Below are positions 1 to 6,348 of a DNA stretch of 11,948 bases, piece after piece (position 1 is the first letter of the stretch; each line of letters begins with the position of its first letter). The stretch comes from Deltaproteobacteria bacterium (GTDB taxonomy: Bacteria > Desulfobacterota > BSN033 > UBA1163), in NCBI GenBank assembly GCA_016875155.1, contig VGSD01000038.1, positions 1 through 11,948 on the forward strand, given 5' to 3'. The position numbers and the translations under genes are program-made. A model generated the notes under the pieces. The model ran no database searches. It was not told where the DNA came from and saw nothing but the letters and a program-made list of their open reading frames with translations.

Positions 1-102
1 GCAATCATAAGCCCAACTATGGCCGAAAGAAGGCAGTCGCACATCCGGCATGAATAAAGCCAGATCGGCTCGAAATTGCTTATGGTAATATTCTTTTATC
101 AT
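1..102 (-). CDS. Partial ORF running off the left edge, unrecognised
   Basis: An ATG at 102 opens 34 codons that stay open to the window edge; the same frame has a TAA five codons upstream of this ATG, so it cannot extend further upstream. The peptide begins MIKEYYHKQF and contains MPDVRLPSFG. The RLPxFG pattern faintly recalls heparinase II/III-type polysaccharide lyases, but that is a guess from a few residues. No good Shine-Dalgarno sequence precedes the ATG, and an open run this short is expected by chance about one time in five. It could be the start of a real gene, an internal remnant, or noise. Confidence 0.25.
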   Translation of the reverse strand, partial: MIKEYYHKQFRADLALFMPDVRLPSFGHSWAYDC

Positions 103-124
103 TATCTTTTGGGGTTAACGCCAA

Positions 125-161
125 AATCAGTGTTGGCTGTAAGCCATCCGCTGGACTGATT
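125..161 (-). other. Stem-loop downstream of the HsdR-like gene
   Basis: AATCAGT (125-131) pairs perfectly with ACTGATT (155-161), and inside it TGGCT (134-138) pairs with AGCCA (142-146) around a 3-nt loop. The internal loop is asymmetric (2 versus 8 nt). On the minus strand the 3' arm runs into TTTT, so it could work as a weak intrinsic terminator or a transcript-end structure for the gene ending at 187. The stem is AT-rich and interrupted, so the terminator role is uncertain. Confidence 0.3.
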
Positions 162-186
162 ATACGCCCACCTCATTGTATCTATG

Positions 187-1203
187 TCATCTTTCTTCCA
201 CTGGCAGTGAGTTCCCAAAATCCACGCCCCGAATCTTCAGTCTTTTGATAAGACCTTGATGCTTTGCCTTTTCTTTCGCCCATGCAACGTTATGTTGCCA
301 TCTGGGGACGCCATTTGAAACACGCGCCTGATACCATGCCTTATCAAATTTGTCTCTATATATCTTATAGACCTCTTTTTCTACGTGTTCTTTACTTGCA
401 CGTCCATCATTCTTTTGAAGAACTTTAATGATAGTGGATATCAAAACTTCCCGAGGTACCCGATCGCTTTCAGAAACAATTGTTGGGCCTGTAGAAACTT
501 TTCTTTCTTCAACAGTAATGACTTCTTCTTCAGGTAATAAAAGAAAGCGATCCTCGTAGGTTTTAAGAAAACGTAATGTTTCATTGTCTTCTGGTTTAAA
601 ACCACAAAATTTTTCTGTCGTTTCTGATAAAAGGTCAACAAGGAGCGAATCGGGATCGGTGATAATTTTGTTCCAAGCTTCAGGGATTGTTTCTTCAATC
701 ATTTTCTTTTTTTGCTTTCCCTTGTAGATTGTTTCAGCGTGCTGAAATGCTTTTCCTGTTTGAATATTGTTTCTTGAAAGTAAGTCAACAAATTTTTGGA
801 CGACGTCTTGTGAATCTTGTTGAATAATATCAATGGTGTAGAATTTTCTTGCCTTCCAATCGCCCTTCTTTGTTGGTAAGTAAAACCACCATGTTTTACC
901 GTTAGTTAAGATTGCCAGTTCGACACCTTGCCGAAAAGAATAATCGAGAAGTTGTTCTTGAAATCTCTCAAGGTCTTCACCGGTCTTTTTTACTTCAAGA
1001 AAGACCTCATTCGTATTGTTGATTCTCAAAGAATAATCAACTCTTCTGTTTTCAACTGAGAATTCGGGCATTACTTCATCTATATTGTATGTATTCCAAC
1101 CAAGATGATGAAGAAGAGGCAGTATAATTGCCTGCTTTGTTGCAGCTTCATCGAAAGAGCTTATGCGGGGATTGGCTTTAAGATTTTCAATAAAAGTTTT
1201 CAT
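187..1203 (-). CDS. Orphan HsdR N-terminal-like nuclease fused to an Mrr-like N-terminal domain
   Basis: Predicted DNA-binding or DNA-cutting protein of about 338 residues, probably defence-related. Residues 15-110 follow the type I restriction HsdR N-terminal pattern: PLLHHLGW, then RVDYSL, FLEVKK, a QLLDY (QxxxY) motif and LTNGKTWWFY. D56, E70 and K72 form a PD-(D/E)XK-type D...ExK set, and QxxxY is the usual HsdR companion motif. There is no helicase region, so this is not a full HsdR. Residues about 245-330 resemble the winged-helix Mrr N-terminal domain (PREVL, DGRASKEHVEKEV, WQHNVAWAKEKAKHQGLI). I chose the ATG at 1203 over the TTG at 1206 because GGGAG lies 6 nt upstream of it. No hsdM or hsdS lies nearby. 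The gene looks more AT-rich than its neighbours, which suggests transfer. Its substrate is unknown. Confidence 0.8.
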   Translation of the reverse strand: MKTFIENLKANPRISSFDEAATKQAIILPLLHHLGWNTYNIDEVMPEFSVENRRVDYSLRINNTNEVFLEVKKTGEDLERFQEQLLDYSFRQGVELAILTNGKTWWFYLPTKKGDWKARKFYTIDIIQQDSQDVVQKFVDLLSRNNIQTGKAFQHAETIYKGKQKKKMIEETIPEAWNKIITDPDSLLVDLLSETTEKFCGFKPEDNETLRFLKTYEDRFLLLPEEEVITVEERKVSTGPTIVSESDRVPREVLISTIIKVLQKNDGRASKEHVEKEVYKIYRDKFDKAWYQARVSNGVPRWQHNVAWAKEKAKHQGLIKRLKIRGVDFGNSLPVEER

Positions 1204-1262
1204 CAAAATCTCCCATTGGTTTTATCTTATTTATTGCAAATAATAATATTTTTTATACTGGT

Positions 1263-1289
1263 TCTATATTTTTGTAAGATTTGAGTCAA
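1263..1289 (-). promoter_or_regulatory. Candidate promoter for the HsdR-like gene
   Basis: On the minus strand TTGACT (1284-1289) is followed 15 nt later by TATAGA (1263-1268), or 17 nt later by the poorer hexamer TAGAAC (1261-1266). It lies about 60 bases upstream of the ATG in a very AT-rich stretch. The -35 is good and the -10 is mediocre. The AT-rich leader offers other -10-like hexamers, so this is only a candidate. Confidence 0.3.
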
Positions 1290-1388
1290 CGCCCTTATTT
1301 ATGGGTGTAATATACTCCTATTTTTAGAAAAAGGGAAGCGAAAGGATGATGTCAGGCAGCGGCGACAAGGTATGATTGAACTTCGGTC

Positions 1389-2162
1389 TTATATCTTTTC
1401 TCTGGAAAACCGGGGTGGCCATCCGTTTCTTAATGGGTGGACATAAGTTTCTCGGCCTTTCTTATAGCGAAAGTCACAAACATCAGTCCCCTCAGCGAGC
1501 GTTTTGAATCGAACTAATCCCCTGTCAAAGGCTTCACTCACCACGCAGTCGCTCAGGCAGAGATAGGGTGCCAATTCACCTGCGCCTTGCGCATGGTAGT
1601 ATTTGCAAATACCGCACTCTTTTATGTCCAACCCGTAGTCAAACGTTTTCCCATCGCCTTCGATAAACTCTGCTACCCAGTCACCAGGATAGCGATGCTT
1701 TTGGGTTTCCCTGACTGCCTCCCTCAATCGATTGACGTACCTATTATTGTACTTGAGACCTCCGATGAGGCGAAGCAGCCACTTTGGATGATCAGCCATT
1801 GCTTTAAATGCGTCATAGATTACCTTGCCTACTTCTTCGCTTGTTTGTCCCTGTCCCTTGAGAATCCGATACACAGCCAAATAATAGACACCATAGATGA
1901 GCCATTCGGTGAACATATTTTCCTCACCGCCGATGTAAGGCATTTGAGGAGCAAGGATTTCATATTCTTTGCTGATGGCCTCGATCAGCTGGGTTGCCCG
2001 TTCCTTACCAAACCGTGAAATCAAAACCTTTCTGGTCCCATCGAAGTGATCTCCAAGGGGGCGTGATTTTCTATTGATGACATAGATTGTGCCCCCACCT
2101 GCGACGACAGCCCCAGCGGTTATTAAGGCAATCTTAAGTAACTTTCGGCGCCCCATTCTCAT
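1389..2162 (-). CDS. L-2-amino-thiazoline-4-carboxylic acid hydrolase family protein, membrane-targeted
   Basis: Protein of 257 residues. The C-terminal half shows the pattern I associate with the L-2-amino-thiazoline-4-carboxylate (ATC) hydrolase family: CGICKYYHAQG, LAPYLCLSDCVVSEAF, GLVRFKTLAEG and CDFRYKK. These give conserved cysteines (a CxxC pair, then C, C and C) and a conserved histidine. The characterised Pseudomonas enzyme opens the thiazoline ring to N-carbamoyl-L-cysteine, but many members have unknown substrates. Residues 4-28 are unusual: GRRKLLK followed by a hydrophobic run (IALITAGAVVAGGGTIYVI) resembles a Tat signal or an N-terminal anchor and puts the domain outside the cytoplasm. 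The ATG at 2162 has an AAGAGG site 7 nt upstream; a second ATG at 2156 is less well spaced. It follows mazEF and a small ORF in the same direction. Family call fairly sure, reaction unsure. Confidence 0.72.
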   Translation of the reverse strand: MRMGRRKLLKIALITAGAVVAGGGTIYVINRKSRPLGDHFDGTRKVLISRFGKERATQLIEAISKEYEILAPQMPYIGGEENMFTEWLIYGVYYLAVYRILKGQGQTSEEVGKVIYDAFKAMADHPKWLLRLIGGLKYNNRYVNRLREAVRETQKHRYPGDWVAEFIEGDGKTFDYGLDIKECGICKYYHAQGAGELAPYLCLSDCVVSEAFDRGLVRFKTLAEGTDVCDFRYKKGRETYVHPLRNGWPPRFSREKI

Positions 2163-2178
2163 TTTTCTGCCTCTTCTT

Positions 2179-2289
2179 TCAATTTTCTCGTCTTATTGGA
2201 TATCGCTTTCCTGGACGCAGGCGGCTCCAGATCATGGCTACGAGAAATAGTGTGAGTACACCAAGGCCTACTGGCTTTAACAGTGCCAT
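2179..2289 (-). CDS. Possible small single-pass membrane protein (36 residues)
   Basis: An ATG at 2289 opens 36 codons ending in TGA at 2179-2181. The peptide starts MALLKPVGLGVLTLFLVAMI, one hydrophobic span long enough to cross a membrane, and then turns strongly basic (WSRLRPGKRYPIRREN), a typical inside-positive boundary. It fills the gap between mazF (stop 2328) and the ATC-hydrolase-like gene (start 2162), leaving 38 and 16 bases. Its stop lies just upstream of the next gene's ribosome site. The start has no clear Shine-Dalgarno sequence, which lowers confidence. Another minus-strand frame across the same bases gives a 66-residue non-hydrophobic ORF, which I judged less likely. Function unknown; it might help anchor the membrane-targeted neighbour. 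Confidence 0.45.
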   Translation of the reverse strand: MALLKPVGLGVLTLFLVAMIWSRLRPGKRYPIRREN

Positions 2290-2327
2290 GAAACTTGCGT
2301 GATGAACGAAACTTTGTTAGCCTGCCC

Positions 2328-2663
2328 TTAGGGTGTGAACATCTCCTGTAGTATTGCAAGAACTCGCTCTAAAGTAATTGACGTTAGGTTGCCAAGACGA
2401 CGCACTAAACGCTCGCGATCGATGGTACGAATCTGATCAACCACGATGTAACCCGCCCGTCCTTCAAACCTGCAGGGCACACGAAACGGATAAGGATAAC
2501 CTCCAGTAGTGAGAGGGGCTATGATAAAAGTTCGTAAATGGGCATTAAGTTCGTCCGGAGAGACGATGACACAAGGACGAGTCTTCTGAATCTCTCCCCC
2601 TCTTGCCGGATCAAGACTTACCAGAAATATATCACCGCGCCGAATTTCTTCAATTTTCACCAT
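2328..2663 (-). CDS. mazF: MazF/PemK-family toxin endoribonuclease
   Basis: Type II toxin that cleaves mRNA at short sequence motifs and halts growth when free of its antitoxin. The 111-residue chain has the MazF layout: IRRGDIFLVSLDP near the N-terminus, the GGEIQKTRPCVIVS core with the conserved arginine R29, IIAPLTTG with the conserved threonine pair, then VPCRFEGRAGYIVVDQIRTIDRERL and a C-terminal helix. Length is normal for the family. I place the start at the ATG at 2663, where AAGGAG sits 5 nt upstream. The GTG at 2669 gives two more residues but overlaps that ribosome site. The ATG overlaps the antitoxin stop by 7 bases (ATGGTGA), so translation is probably coupled. Family assignment is secure; cleavage specificity cannot be read from sequence. 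Confidence 0.95.
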   Translation of the reverse strand: MVKIEEIRRGDIFLVSLDPARGGEIQKTRPCVIVSPDELNAHLRTFIIAPLTTGGYPYPFRVPCRFEGRAGYIVVDQIRTIDRERLVRRLGNLTSITLERVLAILQEMFTP

Positions 2664-2905
2664 CGCCACTCCTTCTCATCAAAGCGGGTAGGAATGGGGA
2701 CATCAAGCAATCGGTCTTCATTGCGCTGACGCATTTGTCTAGCAGCGTCAGCCCATCCTGCGCGAGCAGAACTGGCACGGGCGATCACAATAGCTCCATC
2801 TCGCACACCCAGTTCGACTTCATCTGTCAAGCCAGCCTGTTCGATGATTGTCTTAGGCAGCCGGACACCACGTGAATTACCGATGCGCACTAAACGTGTC
2901 TTCAT
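2657..2905 (-). CDS. mazE: MazE-family antitoxin, AbrB-type DNA-binding protein
   Basis: Antitoxin of 82 residues that binds and inhibits the adjacent MazF and probably represses its own operon. Residues 1-45 form the SpoVT/AbrB swapped-hairpin domain (MKTRLVRIGNSRGVRLPKTI, then an EVEL strand and DGAIVIA). The rest is a polar linker with a C-terminal segment rich in acidic and aromatic residues (FDEKEWRW), which in MazE proteins is the disordered tail that occupies the toxin groove. The ATG has GGGAGGAA about 8 nt upstream. It is first in the operon, as usual for this family, and its coding end contains the ribosome site of mazF. Confidence 0.93.
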   Translation of the reverse strand: MKTRLVRIGNSRGVRLPKTIIEQAGLTDEVELGVRDGAIVIARASSARAGWADAARQMRQRNEDRLLDVPIPTRFDEKEWRW

Positions 2906-2924
2906 TAGACATTTCCTCCCAATG

Positions 2925-2940
2925 TAATGTAATTACATTA
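2925..2940. promoter_or_regulatory. Perfect 16-bp palindrome, probable MazE/MazEF operator
   Basis: TAATGTAATTACATTA is a perfect inverted repeat. It shares four bases with the -10 hexamer (2937-2942) and covers the expected transcription start about 7 nt further on, an arrangement that would block RNA polymerase. Autorepression through a palindrome at the promoter is established for MazE-type antitoxins. That this particular palindrome is the binding site is inference. Confidence 0.65.
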
Positions 2941-2966
2941 TAATCACACATGGAATATTATGTCAA
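2937..2966 (-). promoter_or_regulatory. Near-consensus sigma-70 promoter of mazEF
   Basis: On the minus strand there is a perfect -35 TTGACA (2961-2966), an 18-nt spacer and a perfect -10 TATAAT (2937-2942). The predicted start is near 2930, leaving a short leader with GGGAGG before mazE. This is the strongest promoter-like sequence I can see in the window. It may also drive the small ORF and the ATC-hydrolase-like gene, since no terminator is evident after mazF. Confidence 0.75.
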
Positions 2967-3057
2967 GCCAAGGGTAAAAGATGATTACTGATTCAAATGA
3001 AGCACTTTAAGATAAAATGTTTTGTTGGAGCAGAAGGAAATCATAATAAAATTGATC

Positions 3058-4092
3058 TTACCTCTTTTGCTCGATGCCCCTCTGGCATTCCATAGTAAGT
3101 TCTTTGAGAATAGGGAAGGATGTCGTCTGGGAGGCCGCAAGATGAAGATTACGAACTCCTGTAGGGATATGATCAAGAAAAGCTTTTAATCCTTTGCTTA
3201 GGCCCAAGAATCCGTAGGCGCCGAGGGCTTGCATGAGACGCTGTGCCGATGCTTCCCAAAATATCTTCTGAAAATCATCCCAATCTAAGTCCTGTTTGGA
3301 AAGATTGTAATAGTAATGAAGCAAGTGAAGCCTCTGGTTAGTATCGAATTCAACATAAGGATCGCAGAGAAGAGAACCGAGATCATAAAAGGGATTTCCG
3401 AAACGCATCCCCTGGAAGTCGATGAGGAAAGGTTCTCCGTCACGGATCATTACGTTTTGAGATTGAAGATCCCGGTGGATGAGGCATTGTTTTGTCTTTA
3501 AGAGCCTTTCCGCCAGACCAGAAAGTTCGGTTTCAAGTTTTTGTTCGACAGAAGACTCAAGTTCAATCCCACAGACATTTTTGACGAAATGGTCTCTGAA
3601 GTAATTCCGTTCCCAGCGATATAGCTCGGGACCAAAACTCTCCATAAGCCGTACCCGATCTGAAGGGAAGTCCTGTTCGGGGAAGCTATGGAGTTTATGA
3701 ATAATGGTAATCGTCTTTTGATAAAAGGTACTTCGAGTTTCCCAGGGAGAGTTCCTTAGAGACCAGAGATCCGTATCTCCGAGATCTTCCATAAGTATGA
3801 GATAATTTGACGGGTCATGCTTGATCAGTTTGGGCACCGGGACACCCATACCCCAAAGAAATACGGCAATGTCAGCATAATAATTGTTCTCGATCCGTTT
3901 CGAGTTGTAATGGATCAGGATCGCTGTATCTTTGTGGTTCCATGCCAGACGATAAAAAGACCTGTCTGAACCCCTTCCTTCCAAAGGAGATATTACAATG
4001 GGGATGGCCCCTTGAAGACCAAATACCTCTCGGGCAAAAACGGTCATCTCCTCAAATTTCGGATTTTCCAATATAAAACCCTCAACCTTCAA
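3058..4092 (-). CDS. amgK: AmgK-like sugar kinase (predicted MurNAc/GlcNAc anomeric kinase), APH fold
   Basis: Member of the aminoglycoside phosphotransferase (APH) kinase fold, 344 residues. Visible motifs are a nucleotide-loop-like GRGSDRSFYRL (39-49), LILMEDLGD at the hinge, the catalytic loop HRDLQSQN (H206, D208, N213) and the metal-binding DFQG (D225) followed by YDLGSLL. AmgK kinases put a phosphate on C1 of MurNAc or GlcNAc, feeding MurU. That specificity is inferred from the MurU-like and AmpG-like genes just upstream; by fold alone it could be another small-molecule kinase. The start is odd: TTG at 4092 with no ribosome site of its own, overlapping the stop of a 12-codon ORF. A later ATG at 4047 is badly spaced from its GAGGAG. 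A palindromic element separates it from murU. Confidence 0.8.
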   Translation of the reverse strand: MKVEGFILENPKFEEMTVFAREVFGLQGAIPIVISPLEGRGSDRSFYRLAWNHKDTAILIHYNSKRIENNYYADIAVFLWGMGVPVPKLIKHDPSNYLILMEDLGDTDLWSLRNSPWETRSTFYQKTITIIHKLHSFPEQDFPSDRVRLMESFGPELYRWERNYFRDHFVKNVCGIELESSVEQKLETELSGLAERLLKTKQCLIHRDLQSQNVMIRDGEPFLIDFQGMRFGNPFYDLGSLLCDPYVEFDTNQRLHLLHYYYNLSKQDLDWDDFQKIFWEASAQRLMQALGAYGFLGLSKGLKAFLDHIPTGVRNLHLAASQTTSFPILKELTMECQRGIEQKR

Positions 4093-4127
4093 TCGACCAA
4101 TGGTTTTATAATCACAGCAATATTCAT
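4089..4127 (-). CDS. Possible 12-codon leader ORF coupled to amgK
   Basis: An ATG at 4127 with AGGAGG 10 nt upstream encodes MNIAVIIKPLVD and stops at TGA (4089-4091). The stop overlaps the TTG start of amgK as TTGA, a layout typical of stop-start coupled translation. The AGGAGG belongs to the neighbouring palindromic element. Such a short ORF can arise by chance, so the coupling role is inference. Confidence 0.3.
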   Translation of the reverse strand: MNIAVIIKPLVD

Positions 4128-4131
4128 TTAT

Positions 4132-4206
4132 AAAATCCCTCCTGACCTCCCTTTGCTAAAGGGAGGAATTACCCCTCTTTTGCAAAGAGGGGTGAGGGGA
4201 GATTTT
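4132..4206. repeat. Nested palindromic repeat element between murU and amgK
   Basis: Two perfect hairpins stand side by side. CCTCCCTTT (4146-4154) pairs with AAAGGGAGG (4158-4166), and ACCCCTCTTT (4171-4180) pairs with AAAGAGGGGT (4184-4193), each around a 3-nt loop. Outer arms AAAATCCCTCCTGAC (4132-4146) and its imperfect complement ending GAGATTTT (to 4206) enclose both. The layout matches a REP-like or very small nonautonomous element and recurs, with changes, upstream of purL. Transcribed, it would form a strong double hairpin inside the operon, possibly affecting RNA stability or amgK expression. No transposase is present. Confidence 0.8.
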
Positions 4207-4218
4207 CTAATGGGTACT

Positions 4219-4932
4219 TCAACTCACAGAGATTTTTAGACTTTCATAAGCTTCGATGGAACCAATATCGTGCCACTCGCCCTCGTCAACAATGACCCCT
4301 TGAATCGCCCCCAGCTTTTCAGCAATTCTTCTGATTAAAACAGGGACAATGGATTCGGTTTTTCCTGGTTCAAGATACTGGAGAAACGATGTCTCAATGG
4401 CATAGATACCTGTAAATTGGCACGCCCGGACTCCGGGATTTCCAAGGGTATGGCGTAGATCGCAAATCTCACCAGCCTCATTCATATTCACGTTGAGAAG
4501 AGGGCCACTGCTTCGCAGAACAAGCGTCGCCTCTGGTCGCTTCTGCGTATGGATCTCCAGAAGCCTCTCCAATGGAAGATTGGTGATTACATCGCCATTG
4601 TAACAGAGAATCGCCTCATCCTCTCCCAGGAGATCTTCAATGTTTTTTAGTCCTCCTGCTGTTTCAAGGAGGACAGGTTCATGGCGAAAGGTGATAGAAA
4701 CTCCGCGCCATACTCTGTCAGGGAACTCTTTCAGATAGATTTCCGGGCAATGGTGGGTGTTCACGATGAAGCGATCAACGCCAACTTTCATTAGATGATC
4801 CATTGCATAAGTAATGATAGGACGTCCTCCTATCTTCAAGAGGGGTTTCGGGGTTTCCTCCGTCAGAGGCCGAAGTCGTATTCCCAGTCCAGCTCCGAGG
4901 ATGAAAGCAGTTTTGAATCGCCGTCTCTTCAT
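4219..4932 (-). CDS. murU: MurU-like sugar-1-phosphate nucleotidyltransferase
   Basis: Nucleotidyltransferase of 237 residues from the GT-A-like NTP_transferase family. In the recycling pathway MurU joins MurNAc-1-phosphate to UTP, giving UDP-MurNAc. The nucleotide-binding signature is clear at residues 13-32 ([12 protein letters not shown]...PKPLLK), followed by [10 protein letters not shown] (about 88-97), the metal-binding NGD (D114), and a C-terminal [11 protein letters not shown] typical of these enzymes. I place the start at the ATG at 4932, 10 bases after the permease stop, with GGGAG just upstream. A TTG at 4980 would add a basic extension inside the permease gene that the family lacks. 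Sequence alone does not separate MurU from glucose- or mannose-1-phosphate transferases; the AmpG-like and kinase neighbours favour MurU. Confidence 0.8.
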   Translation of the reverse strand: MKRRRFKTAFILGAGLGIRLRPLTEETPKPLLKIGGRPIITYAMDHLMKVGVDRFIVNTHHCPEIYLKEFPDRVWRGVSITFRHEPVLLETAGGLKNIEDLLGEDEAILCYNGDVITNLPLERLLEIHTQKRPEATLVLRSSGPLLNVNMNEAGEICDLRHTLGNPGVRACQFTGIYAIETSFLQYLEPGKTESIVPVLIRRIAEKLGAIQGVIVDEGEWHDIGSIEAYESLKISVS

Positions 4933-4942
4933 AAACTCCCTA

Positions 4943-6232
4943 TCACCCCATCTTTTTCTTCTTCCCGAATTCCGGATCAATTTTAACGAGTCCGGTTACG
5001 ATGAATCCTGGAATCGTTGCAACCATCACCCAGAGGAAAAAGTTCGGATACCCCATCTGTTCCTGAAGCCAGCCGCTGAACATGGCAGGGATCATCATGC
5101 CCAATGCCATAATTCCTGTGGCAATCGCATAGTGAACTGTCTTGTATTCGCCCTCTGATATCATGATCATAAACAACGTATAGGCTGTAAAACCAAAGCC
5201 GTAACCAAATTGTTCCAATGCAACGCAAAGATTGATCAAATAGAGATTGTGAGGCAATGCCTGTGAGAGATAGACATAAACAAGATCCGGCAGATGCACA
5301 GCGCAAACCATACCCCAGATCCAGAATTTGAGTCCTTTCCTGTAAATCGCATATCCGCCTAAAAGCCCTCCAATCATGAGCGAAACAACTCCCACGGTAC
5401 CGTAGGTGATTCCCACTTCGGAGGTGGTCAATCCCAGCCCTCCCGAGGAACGTGGGTCAAGCAGAAAGGGAGCGATAATTTTGACAATCTGGGTTTCCGC
5501 AAAGCGGTAAAAGAGGAGAAAGGCAAGAATGGTCAGGATGCCTTTCTTCTTAAAGAAGAGATAGAATGTATGAAAGAACTCCTTGGTGAAGGATGTTGAA
5601 GGAGTGCGGCGTGCTGAAGTATCCGAAGCGGGGTAAGGAAGAATAAAAGAGTGATAAAGGAAGAGGACCCAAAAGACACAGGCAGCCACAAAGAGGGCGA
5701 TGGCCCAGGCTATAGGGATAGCATATCCCTTTCCTTCAAGGAAACCTGCAAGGATGACCAGTCCGCCTTGTGTGGCGATCATGGAGATACGGTAGAAGGT
5801 CGTTCGCACTCCAACAAAGGCAGCCTGATCATGCTCCCGAAGTCCGAGCATGTAGAAGCCGTCAGCCGCAATATCGTGTGTCGCTGAACTGAAGGCCATC
5901 AGCCAGAAGAGGGCGAGGGTATATTGAAAGAAACGTGACGCTGGAATCGTGAGCGCAACAGATGCAAGTGATGCTCCGATAAGCAGTTGTGTAAGAAGAA
6001 TCCAGTAGCGCTTTGTTCTGAAAAGGTCAACCAATGGGCTCCAGAGAGGCTTAATAACCCAAGGAAGATAGAGCCAACTCGTATAGAGAGCAATATCGGT
6101 GTTTGAGATGCCAAGCCGCTTATAGAGGACGACTGAAACCGTCATGGCCATGGTATAAGGGATTCCTTCGGCCACGTAAAGGGAAGGAACCCATGTCCAT
6201 GGGTTACGTGAGGTTGGTTTGGATGAGGCCAT
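4943..6232 (-). CDS. ampG: AmpG-like major facilitator permease (muropeptide import)
   Basis: Inner-membrane transporter of 429 residues. It has many hydrophobic segments across its length, consistent with about 12 membrane spans, and a polar loop near residues 200-215 that probably divides the two halves. The N-terminal region has the AmpG pattern: [15 protein letters not shown] in the first span, then [21 protein letters not shown], comparable to the KFLWSPLMD stretch of E. coli AmpG, and [11 protein letters not shown] later. AmpG imports GlcNAc-anhydro-MurNAc and its peptides for cell-wall recycling. Siderophore or other sugar permeases share parts of this pattern, but the murU and amgK genes immediately downstream support the recycling role. 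The ATG at 6232 has only a distant AAGGA. The end abuts murU, with 10 bases between stop and start. Confidence 0.82.
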   Translation of the reverse strand: MASSKPTSRNPWTWVPSLYVAEGIPYTMAMTVSVVLYKRLGISNTDIALYTSWLYLPWVIKPLWSPLVDLFRTKRYWILLTQLLIGASLASVALTIPASRFFQYTLALFWLMAFSSATHDIAADGFYMLGLREHDQAAFVGVRTTFYRISMIATQGGLVILAGFLEGKGYAIPIAWAIALFVAACVFWVLFLYHSFILPYPASDTSARRTPSTSFTKEFFHTFYLFFKKKGILTILAFLLFYRFAETQIVKIIAPFLLDPRSSGGLGLTTSEVGITYGTVGVVSLMIGGLLGGYAIYRKGLKFWIWGMVCAVHLPDLVYVYLSQALPHNLYLINLCVALEQFGYGFGFTAYTLFMIMISEGEYKTVHYAIATGIMALGMMIPAMFSGWLQEQMGYPNFFLWVMVATIPGFIVTGLVKIDPEFGKKKKMG

Positions 6233-6248
6233 GCTTTCTTATTCCTTA

Positions 6249-6348
6249 AAGGGGTCTAGGGTTCTAGGATTCAAGGGGTCGAGGTTTTTTAAAATTCATA
6301 TTTTTCAGCTTTTCACTCGAATCCACGAATCCTCGAATCCTTGGACCC
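6249..6348. repeat. Inverted pair of 8-bp tandem repeat arrays between spoIID and ampG
   Basis: The plus strand reads AAGGGGTC, TAGGGTTC, TAGGATTC, AAGGGGTC, GAGG (6249-6284). The other side reads TCGAATCC, ACGAATCC, TCGAATCC, TTGGACCC (6317-6348), which is the same degenerate unit NNGGRTTC on the opposite strand. The two arrays are separated by about 32 AT-rich bases, so the transcript can fold into one long imperfect hairpin. The array starts directly at the spoIID stop codon and ends 17 bases before the ampG start. It is a repeat with possible processing or attenuation function; a mobile origin is not shown. Confidence 0.7.

Noticed and set aside
110..172. Possible integron attC recombination site at the left edge
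   Set aside because: A folded imperfect palindrome with GTTAAC at one side looked attC-like, but the opposite core lacks the GTTRRRY-type sequence. No similar sites separate the neighbouring genes.
1587..2018. 143-residue plus-strand ORF
   Set aside because: It lies wholly antisense inside the ATC-hydrolase-family gene, and its sequence has no recognisable domain.
2159..2359. 66-residue minus-strand ORF between mazF and the ATC-hydrolase-like gene
   Set aside because: It overlaps the mazF end, has no family pattern or good ribosome site, and shares its bases with the more protein-like hydrophobic 36-codon frame.
2967..3057. Terminator after amgK
   Set aside because: I looked for a GC-rich hairpin followed by T residues on the minus strand and found none that was convincing.
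4933..4980. Extended start for the MurU-like protein (TTG at 4980)
   Set aside because: The extra residues are basic and unlike the family, overlap the permease gene, and bypass the well-placed ATG at 4932 that follows GGGAG.
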